Origin: CAYRFU01 sp964423525
GTDB taxonomy: Bacteria; Vulcanimicrobiota; Xenobia; Xenobiales; JADMJV01
Direction of reading: 5' to 3'
NCBI GenBank assembly: GCA_964423525.1
Contig: CAYRFU010000267.1
Location: 1 to 10,276, forward strand
DNA length: 10,276 nucleotides
A program made the translations under genes and the position numbers. This document shows positions 1 to 6,063 of the stretch, piece after piece (the stretch's first letter is position 1; each line of letters opens with the position of its first letter). The notes under the pieces were generated by a model. The model was not told where the DNA came from, did not search any database, and saw only the letters and a program-made list of their open reading frames with translations.

Positions 1-2
1 TC

Positions 3-386
3 TGGCTGCAAGTTCACCATATCGTGTTCTACTGTAACGGCGGAGAAACCCTACCTCATAACTGTCTCTGCCTCTGCTCGCGATGTAACAGACATCTTCA
101 CGATGGGCATCTTAAGGTTGAGGGGAAAGCCCCTGACCAACTGGTTTGGACCGATGGCCGAGGAGATCGACTCGACCGCTCTGGTGGCTATCTTTACCCA
201 GCCACTGCCGGCGGGTTCGGTCTGCTCGTGGATGGGGGCGGGTTGGATTGGGCTGCGAAGAAGGAGTCTCTTCCGACTGAAACGCCGATAGAGCAGCGTC
301 TGACCCACCGTTGCGCGCTCACTCGGAAAGAGTCTCGATTCCGTCGCGTTGGGCACACATCACTTTGTCCAAAGGGGTATGCGTGA
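3..386 (+). CDS. HNH endonuclease-like protein, C-terminal part (5' end outside window)
   Basis: The frame is open from the first bases of the window to TGA at 384-386, so the gene enters from the left. The visible part opens with VHHIVF (from position 12), then NGG, an HN pair, LC..C and LHDGHLKVEG. This is the order of the HNH nuclease fold: first His pair, central Asn, last His, with the CxxC of the small zinc site. The usual CxxCH is CSRCN here, so one residue next to the metal site differs from the common form. The stretch RLDRSGG about 30 residues later is also seen after HNH domains in standalone HNH proteins. The last 70 or so residues carry no motif I know. HNH proteins cut DNA or nick it, often in mobile or defence settings, but the missing N-terminal part would decide the subfamily. 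The gene meets a broken gene on the other strand tail to tail, two bases apart. Confidence 0.75.
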   Translation, partial: WLQVHHIVFYCNGGETLPHNCLCLCSRCNRHLHDGHLKVEGKAPDQLVWTDGRGDRLDRSGGYLYPATAGGFGLLVDGGGLDWAAKKESLPTETPIEQRLTHRCALTRKESRFRRVGHTSLCPKGYA

Positions 387-388
387 CG

Positions 389-995
389 CTAATGCTGCAG
401 AAGCTGTTGCCGAATTCTCTTCAGCCTGCGGAAATGGGAGGGGTGACTCGACTTGGCCGTCCCTCCAAGGAGTCGACCGGGCCAAGATGTGTCAGCGAGC
501 ATCTGCTTGACCTCTTTGAGGATTTGGTCGCGCGGATGGTTTCGGCCGGCGGCCTCTACTCCCGCACGGTCACAACGCAGCTCCATCTGGTGGTGTTGAG
601 CGAAAGCAGTCTCCAGGGTCCGGCCTCTTCGGCTGAATCCATCAAGGCTCGTTCGAGGGTGCGGTAGGCCAGACCGTGGCGGAAGTCTTCTTGCTCAAAG
701 TGGTCGCGCTCGTCGCCGACCACATAATCGTTGGCGGCTTCACCATACCGGCGATAGGCTTCTGGTAGAAAGTAGCCTATCGCCGTCGCGTGCGGGATCT
801 GCTCCTGACTGGTTCGAGTGAGAGCTTCCGGAAAGCCAGCGTGGTGGCTTTGGCGATCGACTCCTTCGGGTCTGCGGCCCCAAGCCTCTCAACTTCGGGT
901 AGTCTCATTCGCTGGTGGCTGCTGGGTAGCGGTTCGGCCAGCACGATGGCCAGAAAGATCCACACCGGCGCAGCCTTAAGGGGAGCGGTTTTCAA
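389..995 (-). pseudogene. Unrecognised gene broken by two frameshifts
   Basis: Three minus-strand segments in three frames join into one plausible protein. Segment 1 runs from a TTG at 995 and holds a hydrophobic WIFLAIVLAEPLP stretch, then VERLGAADPKESIAKATTLAFRK. About 825-835 the coding sense passes to another frame (ALTRTSQEQIPHATAIGYF, then LPEAYRRYGEAANDYVVGDE). About 615-622 it passes to the third frame (TLETAFAQHHQMELRCDRAG, then KEVKQMLADT), which ends at TAG 389-391. Each junction is consistent with loss of one base. The reconstructed product is about 200 residues, mostly charged and helical, perhaps with an N-terminal membrane or signal segment. I do not recognise the family. All other genes nearby read cleanly, so real decay is more likely than poor sequence, but two single-base sequencing errors cannot be excluded. 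The start codon is uncertain: a GTG lies 27 bases downstream of the TTG. Confidence 0.6.
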
Positions 996-1170
996 GCTGC
1001 TGCATTCCGGCGACCCCTTTTTGAGAGTTTTTCAGGGTAAGCAGCTAGACTAAAAGGCGTCGCTCAAACAGGATGGGGCGCAGATCGAAAGCCGCCGTTG
1101 GTGCCGCCGCCTCCTACCAGACAAGCGAGGAGTTCCGGTAGCAACGCTCCCGATCTCTTGAACCGGCCTA

Positions 1171-1989
1171 TCACCAAACTGGAGGAAGATAGCCTCTGCC
1201 GGCAAGGATAGCCTCGGCCGCCTGTCGGCGATAAGCCCTCAGCTCGGAGTAACTCTCTGCCTGGGCCCAGACAGCAAAGACGACCGGGGCCCCTTCAGGT
1301 CTCTCTAGCCATCCTACATACCAGCCCTCGAAGGGACCGTCAAACTGATCGGCGACCACCGGTCCTGAGCCCGTTTTACCGAAGAGACGATAGCCCTCAA
1401 CCTCTTTGTCCAGGGCCGCTCGCTTGAGCCGCTCAATATGGGCAGGACTGATCGCCAACTTCTCGGTCACCAATCTCTCGAGAAAGTTGACCTGCTCGCG
1501 AGGTGATATGGCCAGGCTTCTGTCCAACCAGAACGCATCTCCACTGGCCTGCTGGTTACCGTAACGAAAGTTTGAAAGATAGGTCTCGTAAACCTTCTCA
1601 CCAATCTTCTGAGCCAGATCTTGAAAGGCCCAGGCGGCCGAGCGACGGAAGGCGGAATGAAGATTCTGGTCCTGAGCCCAGTCCTCGGGCCAGTAGCTCT
1701 GGCGCGGCCGCTTCTCGGGGTCGTATTCCAAGCAACTCTCACTCTCGGCCGCCCCGGTCTCAAGCGCGATCAGGAAGTTGGGAATCTTAAAAGTCGAAAA
1801 GGGAGGATGCCTTTCCCCCACCCTCTCCCCCCCCAGAGCGTAATCCAGGCCCGACTCCAGGTCCCGGAGATAGGCCACCGTTTGACGACCAGCCTGCACC
1901 CGTTGGGGCAGGCTTAGCTCCATCGATTCACGGGCCTGGGCAGGAAACATCGAGAGCAAGAGCAGCAAAATCAGGGGAAACTTTCTCAT
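1171..1989 (-). CDS. bla: Class D (OXA-type) beta-lactamase, secreted
   Basis: A serine beta-lactamase that would hydrolyse the beta-lactam ring outside the inner membrane. The 272-residue product has the normal class D length and motif order: S65-T-F-K68 (nucleophile Ser and the lysine that is carboxylated in this class), S117-A-A, Y143-G-N, F153-W-L (the Trp that contacts the carboxylated lysine), K205-T-G and then GWYVGWLERP. Residues 1-19 form a signal peptide: basic start, a run of leucines, and a PAQA cleavage site. I chose ATG 1987-1989 because this signal begins there, although the frame is open up to 2136. No good Shine-Dalgarno precedes it. A TATCAT box lies on the same strand at 2027-2022 but without a clear -35. 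The second motif is usually SxV in class D; here the third residue is Ala119, which may affect lysine carboxylation. No regulator (BlaR/BlaI or LysR type) is adjacent, so it is probably an intrinsic enzyme. Confidence 0.93.
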   Translation of the reverse strand: MRKFPLILLLLLSMFPAQARESMELSLPQRVQAGRQTVAYLRDLESGLDYALGGERVGERHPPFSTFKIPNFLIALETGAAESESCLEYDPEKRPRQSYWPEDWAQDQNLHSAFRRSAAWAFQDLAQKIGEKVYETYLSNFRYGNQQASGDAFWLDRSLAISPREQVNFLERLVTEKLAISPAHIERLKRAALDKEVEGYRLFGKTGSGPVVADQFDGPFEGWYVGWLERPEGAPVVFAVWAQAESYSELRAYRRQAAEAILAGRGYLPPVW

Positions 1990-2039
1990 GAGACCGTGGA
2001 CTGCCACCGTGAAATGGTTTGATGATAGCCCCAGAGCGG

Positions 2040-2198
2040 TTACGAGCTTTGGGTGAGAAGACCTGCCCCCACGCCCACGGTAAAAGCCAGACCTGTCGCC
2101 TAGGAAGGGCTCATGGCCACAGCCGTCCCGAACCACAGTTCCCAGTCGCCGTAGTCATCGAAGGCATAGTGAGGACGATATCGCGCTGGCAACCCCAT
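2040..2198 (-). pseudogene. Small ORF interrupted by an amber codon
   Basis: An ATG at 2196-2198 opens a 32-codon frame (MGLPARYRPHYAFDDYGDWE, then LWFGTAVAMSPS) that ends at TAG 2100-2102. The same frame continues for 19 codons (ATGLAFTVGVGAGLLTQSS) to TAA 2040-2042. With the TAG read as Trp (TGG is one change away), the whole would be a 52-residue protein with a charged aromatic N-terminal half and one glycine-rich membrane helix spanning the TAG. That coherent pattern on both sides is why I read it as one broken gene and not as noise. It is too short to be sure, and no Shine-Dalgarno is visible. It lies just upstream of the beta-lactamase on the same strand. I do not recognise the family. 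Alternatives are chance, or true amber readthrough, for which there is no other support in the window. Confidence 0.35.
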
Positions 2199-2238
2199 AC
2201 ACTTAGGATACAAAGACCAGCAAGTCTTGCTAGATCAT

Positions 2239-2343
2239 TCATCTTGGATACCCGTGACGCACCCGATTGACCAAGGAGCCGAAGAGCTGCCCTATGTGGA
2301 GAGCCCCGGTAGGGCGGTCGCCGGTCACAACCCGAAGTTTCGT
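2239..2343 (-). pseudogene. trpS: Remnant of tryptophanyl-tRNA synthetase N-terminus
   Basis: The minus strand encodes TKLRVVTGDRPTGALHIGQL followed by FGSLVNRV and then a TGA at 2239-2241. This is the hallmark start of bacterial TrpRS, the class I enzyme that charges tRNA-Trp: a short beta strand, TGDRPTG, the HIGH signature, then GSL.NRV. Only about 34 codons remain of a normal 330-400. Two details show decay: the HIGH motif reads HIGQ, and the codon where TrpRS usually has its initiator Met before K-x-R-V is ACG, one change from ATG. After NRVR the similarity stops. Shifted by one frame, the next bases read IQDE, which recalls the LQDEY that follows in intact enzymes, so a frameshift may lie at about 2250-2256. 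No downstream TrpRS domain (KMSKS loop, anticodon-binding domain) is seen. A functional trpS must therefore lie elsewhere in the genome. Confidence 0.7.
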
Positions 2344-2419
2344 GGGTGTCTCTTTGAGTTCTGCGGAGAAGGAAGGAGCCCTGTCGAGCGAATCCTCGCG
2401 ACGGCCCGTGACGAATTCT

Positions 2420-2435
2420 TAACGGAATACCGTTA
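2420..2435. promoter_or_regulatory. Perfect inverted repeat just upstream of the secreted-protein gene
   Basis: TAACGG-AATA-CCGTTA is a perfect 6-base inverted repeat with a 4-base centre, ending 13 bases before the ATG at 2449. It overlaps the beginning of a TACGAT hexamer (2434-2439) that is 4/6 like a -10 box. It could be a binding site for a dimeric repressor or a small RNA hairpin near the start codon. No regulator gene is adjacent. Confidence 0.35.
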
Positions 2436-2448
2436 CGATCAGGCCGTT

Positions 2449-3168
2449 ATGAGAATGAGAAGTGTAGGTTTAGCCATGATGGCCCTGGTTGCCGCTGCCC
2501 CGGCCAGCGCGGAAACGCCCTTTGACAGAAGTGTTCACGACATCCCCCAGGAGCGCTTTCAAGCGGCTCACCCCGAAATCGCCACCTGGATGGCGGCCCC
2601 ACGTCCCACCGAGGTTCTGACAGGCCCGACCGTCGTGACCCACCACGAACCCGACCGTTCTTTCGCCCTACCCTCTCTCGAAGGGTCCGGCGTGACCGCT
2701 GACGAGATTGCCCTGCAATGGAGTTGTAAGACCCGAGGGGAAGCCGAACAGGTTAGCTGTGATGTGGAGTCCCGTTGGGAAAACCGGGCTCGAATCAGCA
2801 GCACGGGGGGCGGGATGACCGAGATCGTCCACGACCACTCGGCGGGAAGCTACTCCGTTTTCCAACGACAAGGTTTAGGCCAACTCTTGTATGATCGCGA
2901 CCAGGCAGGACTCAAAATGTATGGAACCCTGGCTACCTCTGAGGATATCGACCGAGCCAGTCTCGACGAGCGCGCCTGGAAACTTCAAACCGAGGGAGTG
3001 GAGCAACGCGACGCGATGGCCTCGGCTATTCTGGAAGGAAACTGCGAGGTTTACGCCAGGCTTTGTGACCAGGCCCTAGGATTCTTGCAGGCCAGTGCCC
3101 GCTTGGACGGGAGAGCGGCGGTCGAAACGACCCTTCCAGGTCAGCCCCGGGTGTTCGAGGGCCGCTAA
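2449..3168 (+). CDS. Secreted four-cysteine protein of unknown function
   Basis: A 239-residue product with a clear Sec signal peptide: MRMRS, the hydrophobic VGLAMMALVAAAP, then the cleavage site ASA before ETPF. The frame is open further upstream to 2227, but nothing there looks coding and the signal peptide fixes the start at ATG 2449 (or ATG 2455, two codons on). The mature part holds exactly four cysteines, in two pairs: WSC...VSC near residues 90-102 and NCEVYARLC near the C-terminal quarter. Such pairing suits disulfides in an exported protein. The middle (TGGGMTEIVHDHSAGSYSVF, then a G-rich stretch) reads like a beta-rich fold, the C-terminal third like helices. I do not recognise the family. 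The gene is the first of eight on the same strand but is separated from the next one by a hairpin and a promoter, so it is probably its own transcription unit. Confidence 0.8.
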   Translation: MRMRSVGLAMMALVAAAPASAETPFDRSVHDIPQERFQAAHPEIATWMAAPRPTEVLTGPTVVTHHEPDRSFALPSLEGSGVTADEIALQWSCKTRGEAEQVSCDVESRWENRARISSTGGGMTEIVHDHSAGSYSVFQRQGLGQLLYDRDQAGLKMYGTLATSEDIDRASLDERAWKLQTEGVEQRDAMASAILEGNCEVYARLCDQALGFLQASARLDGRAAVETTLPGQPRVFEGR

Positions 3169-3203
3169 ACAGTTCAGATCTACTAGTCAGATGGTCTAAC
3201 TGT
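3169..3203 (+). terminator. Hairpin after the secreted-protein gene, possible terminator
   Basis: Directly after the TAA at 3166-3168, ACAGTT (3169-3174) pairs with AACTGT (3198-3203), and AGA (3176-3178) with TCT (3195-3197), leaving one unpaired C. The loop is 16 bases. No T-run follows, so it is not a standard intrinsic terminator, but its place between a stop codon and a new promoter fits transcript-end formation or 3' end protection. Confidence 0.35.
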
Positions 3204-3208
3204 CCCGG

Positions 3209-3237
3209 ATGACATTGTCCAGAACAGGCGATATAAT
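3209..3237 (+). promoter_or_regulatory. Sigma70-like promoter giving a leaderless or near-leaderless TPR mRNA
   Basis: ATGACA (3209-3214, 5/6 match to TTGACA) lies exactly 17 bases before TATAAT (3232-3237, perfect). Transcription should start about 6-9 bases after the -10 box, at 3243-3247, while the GTG start codon is at 3247-3249. The mRNA would thus have almost no leader and no room for a Shine-Dalgarno site. Confidence 0.7.
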
Positions 3238-3246
3238 GGGGGGGCG

Positions 3247-4308
3247 GTGGAGCTTCCGAGGATTCAGGAGTGGTTGTTTTTGGGCAGTGCCTATCTGCGC
3301 CAACGACGCTATCGTGAAGCCGCCCATTACTTCGACTCGGTTCTTTCCAGCGAAGCCAACAACGTAGCCGCTCACAAAGGGAGGGCTGACTGCTTGCTGG
3401 GGCTTGGGGAACACCATGAAGCGTTGGACCACTTCCAGCTTCTACAGCAACTGACGCCGGACGATCCCGAGGTCTACTACTTCACCGCCCTGGCTTTGGG
3501 GGGTCTCGGACGTCGAAAACAAGCCCTCAAAATGTTTCGGAGGGCGATCCTGGCCAACCCTGGGTATCTACCGGCCTGGATCAGCCAGGCCGAAATGCTG
3601 GTCGAGCTCGAGGAGTACACGCGCGCGGTGCTTTGCTGTGAGAGAGCTCTCCAACTCGATCCCAACGACCCGATGCCCTGGGTGCTCAAAGGGAGAGCCC
3701 TGGCCCGACGCGGCGAGAAGGGGGAGGCTCGGGCCTGCCTGGGTCACGCTCGCCGTCTAAGACCTTACTTCGACCCAGCCGAGCAGCTTCAGCAAGAGCT
3801 AGGAGAACTGCCGCAACTGCCGGCCCCCAAAGGGGCCGATGAAGCCGTCTTCCGGGCCGAACAGCTTCTTCTCGATCACAACCCACAGGCTTTGCGAGAG
3901 AGGGTTGAGCGTTCCCTCGAGCGGGGTGAGAGCGATCGGGCCGATCACTACCTCTTGCGCCTCATGCGGCTTGACCCCCAGGATGAAGAGACCGCCAGGC
4001 TTCGGTTCGAACTGTTCTTACGCCAGGCTCGCTGGGAGGCGGCTCAGAGCGAGTGTGTTTTTCTGATGGATCTCTACGAGAGGCAAGGTCGCTTAGAGGA
4101 CGCTCTGGCCGTGGCAGACCGACTGCGCGACCACCGCCCCGATGGGGAAAAGATGCTTTTAAAACACGTCCTGATGTTCCATCGGTTGGGCCACGAACCG
4201 GAAGTGAGAGATTGGTCCCAGAAGCTGCTCGATTTCTACCAGCAGCAGGAAGACCACCAGCAGCTCAAGGCCATGCGGGCCTGGTTGAAAAAGCACGGTC
4301 GCCTGTAG
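3247..4308 (+). CDS. Tetratricopeptide-repeat protein
   Basis: A 353-residue protein made almost wholly of 34-residue helical repeats. Five regular TPR units stand at about residues 9-42, 43-76, 77-110, 111-144 and 145-178, each with the A/G-L...G...EA...A/F...L..P pattern (for example GRRKQALKMFRRAILANPGY). A linker rich in Pro and Leu at about 180-200 separates them from weaker helical repeats at 215-350. There is no signal peptide and no membrane segment, so it should be cytoplasmic. TPR arrays bind other proteins or act as scaffolds; no catalytic domain is fused here, so the partner cannot be told. I took the GTG at 3247 because the promoter ends just before it and the first TPR begins eight residues later. 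The next gene on the strand (PilZ-like) starts 69 bases after the stop. Confidence 0.88.
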   Translation: MELPRIQEWLFLGSAYLRQRRYREAAHYFDSVLSSEANNVAAHKGRADCLLGLGEHHEALDHFQLLQQLTPDDPEVYYFTALALGGLGRRKQALKMFRRAILANPGYLPAWISQAEMLVELEEYTRAVLCCERALQLDPNDPMPWVLKGRALARRGEKGEARACLGHARRLRPYFDPAEQLQQELGELPQLPAPKGADEAVFRAEQLLLDHNPQALRERVERSLERGESDRADHYLLRLMRLDPQDEETARLRFELFLRQARWEAAQSECVFLMDLYERQGRLEDALAVADRLRDHRPDGEKMLLKHVLMFHRLGHEPEVRDWSQKLLDFYQQQEDHQQLKAMRAWLKKHGRL

Positions 4309-4377
4309 GAATGTCCTATCCAGAAATTGGTATCTATGCCCCTCGAGTTCCATTTCCTTATCCCTTAGCATCAAGAT

Positions 4378-4683
4378 ATGACTTGGAGCCAACAGCTGAA
4401 ATCCCCCGCGGGCGAGTTGACGCTGAAAGTCCACTCGCCCGAACTGCCTGAGACCATCCGACCAACCGGATTAACCGCCGCAGGACTCCGCCTCGAATCG
4501 AGCGTCGACATTCCGGTTGGAGCCGAACTGCCCCTGACAGTCGAAGTCGGCTCGCAAAAGGTCGACGCTCGTGGACGGTGCACCTGGTGTGTGTGGCAAA
4601 CCGACGGAGGTTATCGAGCAGGGCTGGAGTTTCGCGACTTGAGTCCCGAACTAGAAGGTCTGCTGCGCCACTTGATGCGCTAG
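4378..4683 (+). CDS. Small PilZ-like domain protein
   Basis: A 101-residue product. Its second half (residues about 62-97: KVDARGRCTWCVWQTDGGYR, then AGLEFRDLSPELEGLLRHL) follows the PilZ barrel pattern of small-x-G-x-V-x-W, a Y-x-x-G-hydrophobic-x-F strand and a closing helix. PilZ domains usually bind cyclic di-GMP through an N-terminal RxxxR and a D/N-x-S-x-x-G loop. In place of the latter stands TGLTAAGLRL, where the Gly is kept but the acidic residue and Ser are not, and I see no RxxxR before it. If it is a PilZ domain, it is likely of the non-binding type. Start: ATG 4378, with no Shine-Dalgarno; a TAGCAT hexamer at 4366-4371 sits six bases before it, again hinting at a leaderless message. 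Cytoplasmic. Family assignment rests on pattern only. Confidence 0.6.
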   Translation: MTWSQQLKSPAGELTLKVHSPELPETIRPTGLTAAGLRLESSVDIPVGAELPLTVEVGSQKVDARGRCTWCVWQTDGGYRAGLEFRDLSPELEGLLRHLMR

Positions 4684-4761
4684 TCTGTAACAAGCTGTTC
4701 ATCCCCTACCCACCCATTCATTGGTAGCCTCCTAACAGAAGGATTTGCGAGGGGAAGAACT

Positions 4762-5382
4762 ATGAGAATCTCTACCGAACCGATCGCGCGCGACGTCACC
4801 TTTCAGGTCCCGGTCACCGAGCGTCTCAAGATCGGTTCTATGCCTAGAGACTATTTCGACCAGAACCCCGATGCGGTCTCACCTTTTGTGCCCTGTGAAA
4901 ACGGGGCTTGCGAAAATCTGCCCCAAGGCGTCTGGCGAGAGCAGACTCTGCTCGATGGCGGTGGAGAGCCGCAGATGCGCACCGTCACCCGATATTTTGA
5001 AGCCACCCCGGCCAACCCCGTCTGGGCCTCTTTCACCTGGGGTGCTGTTGGAGGCGTCGTAGGGGCCGTCGTAGGCGGCCTGGTGGGCGCCCTCATTGGA
5101 AACGTCGGCGCGGGAGCGCTCGTTCTGGGCGTGGCCGGGGCTGGCCTGAGCGGCTACGTGGCCGCTGAAGAGGCTGCCAAAGACCGGGTGGCCCTGGTCT
5201 GGGACGACAACCCGATCGTGCACCACACTATGGAGGGATATCACGAGCGCGTAGCTCGTGGCAGTCTGGGAGGTGAGCGCGGATTTTACCACCGCCACCT
5301 GCCGCAGGTCGACTCGGCCATCCTGGGCACCTACCAGACCCCCCGTGTCGTCCACTACCGGGAAGGGGAAGAGCCGAAATGA
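4762..5382 (+). CDS. Glycine-zipper membrane protein A with CxxGxC motif
   Basis: A 206-residue protein without a signal peptide. Layout: N-terminal soluble part (1-85) with GSMPRDY at 25-31 and C45-E-N-G-A-C50; then NPVWASFTWG and a Gly/Ala/Val-rich segment at about 94-135 with many G-x3-G steps, enough for two closely packed membrane helices; then a soluble tail with DRVALVW, PI...GY and the end motif GTYQTPRVVHYRE. Glycine zippers drive helix packing and oligomerisation in membranes. The soluble parts on both sides would lie on the same face if the zipper forms a hairpin. A good Shine-Dalgarno (AGGGG at 4750-4754, seven bases before the ATG) supports the start. It is a clear paralog of the following gene and overlaps it by ATGA, so the two are co-translated. 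I do not know the family. The CxxGxC pair could bind metal or form a disulfide; neither is shown. Confidence 0.8.
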   Translation: MRISTEPIARDVTFQVPVTERLKIGSMPRDYFDQNPDAVSPFVPCENGACENLPQGVWREQTLLDGGGEPQMRTVTRYFEATPANPVWASFTWGAVGGVVGAVVGGLVGALIGNVGAGALVLGVAGAGLSGYVAAEEAAKDRVALVWDDNPIVHHTMEGYHERVARGSLGGERGFYHRHLPQVDSAILGTYQTPRVVHYREGEEPK

Positions 5383-6038
5383 AACTGGCCAACGGACGCC
5401 AACCGATCGACCAGACGGTCACCTATCGAAAGCCCGTCTACCGTAAAACCAAGCTGGGCTCGATCCCGCACGACTACCACTCATACTCCTCCCACCGGGA
5501 CCGTTACTACACTTCCTGCGACCAAGGCGTTTGCAACGGGCGAGGACGCGAGATCTGGCGAAGATTGCCCACCTACAATCCCGACGGCAGTCTGCGTCTG
5601 GAGACGGTAGAGGAACAGATCACTGCCTACCCGGACAATCCTATCTGGGGCGGCCTCAAGTGGGGTGTTATCGGGGGAGCGGTAGGGGCCGCTCTTGGTC
5701 TGGTTACCGGCCTCGTCGCCTCGACCGCTCTTGGGGCCACGATGGGTGTGGGAGCAACTTTGGGAGGAGCGCTCGGGGCCGCTTATGGCGCCAACGATGC
5801 GCTCCAAGATCGCATTCGGCTGGAATGGCAGGAAAAACCGATCCACCAGGCCGATCTAGCCGGCTACTACCACGACGTGGACAGTCGATGGCGCCAAGAA
5901 TGCGGCTACGACTGGGACGGAGATTGGCGATGCCGCTCAGTCCCTGACGGCTACGATCACGAGTTTCGCCCCGACATCCAACTCAATCCCGTCGGGACCT
6001 ACGTAGCCCCCGTGGTGGTTCACTACCGAGAGGAATAG
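5379..6038 (+). CDS. Glycine-zipper membrane protein B with CxxGxC motif, paralog of A
   Basis: A 219-residue protein that follows protein A end to end: GSIPHDY (27-33), C47-D-Q-G-V-C52, NPIWGGLKWG (87-96), a Gly/Ala-rich double helix region (about 96-140), DRIRLEW and PI...GYY, and the final GTYVAPVVVHYRE. Compared with A it has an extra loop at about 170-197 with a second cysteine pair (C175-GYDWDGDWR-C185), rich in Trp, Tyr and Asp. The ATG lies in the ATGA that also holds the stop of A, and a GGGGAAGAG stretch precedes it, so translation is coupled. Identity to A is partial, so the duplication is old and the two may have specialised, for instance as partners in one membrane complex. That last point is inference. 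The family is unknown to me. Confidence 0.8.
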   Translation: MKLANGRQPIDQTVTYRKPVYRKTKLGSIPHDYHSYSSHRDRYYTSCDQGVCNGRGREIWRRLPTYNPDGSLRLETVEEQITAYPDNPIWGGLKWGVIGGAVGAALGLVTGLVASTALGATMGVGATLGGALGAAYGANDALQDRIRLEWQEKPIHQADLAGYYHDVDSRWRQECGYDWDGDWRCRSVPDGYDHEFRPDIQLNPVGTYVAPVVVHYREE

Positions 6039-6063
6039 GAACTGTTCTCGGGAACGATCGCAA

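Noticed and set aside
790..1053. Plus-strand open frame of 87 codons
   Set aside because: Antisense shadow of the frameshifted minus-strand gene; composition is Ser/Leu/Gly noise.
996..1170. Possible gene remnant between the broken gene and the beta-lactamase
   Set aside because: All six frames were read; short peptides such as DLRPILFERRLL on the minus strand are not convincing, and no hairpin with a T-run was found.
1990..2136. N-terminal extension of the beta-lactamase frame by 49 codons
   Set aside because: The signal peptide starts at ATG 1989 and the resulting 272 residues match class D length; the extension is basic and glycine-rich with no homology I can see, and overlaps the broken small ORF in another frame.
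2019..2270. Plus-strand open frame of 83 codons
   Set aside because: No motif, no ribosome site, and antisense to both the small broken ORF and the trpS fragment.
2227..2448. Upstream extension of the secreted-protein frame
   Set aside because: It would bury the signal peptide 75 residues inside the protein, and the minus strand here carries the trpS remnant.
4053..4451. 132-codon plus-strand frame spanning the TPR gene end and PilZ start
   Set aside because: Arg/Pro/Gly-rich out-of-frame shadow; the two real frames have clear domain patterns.
4762..6038. Glycine-rich pair as holins, bacteriocins or a lysis cassette
   Set aside because: The proteins are over 200 residues with large conserved soluble parts and conserved Cys and end motifs; no phage genes, immunity gene or exporter nearby.
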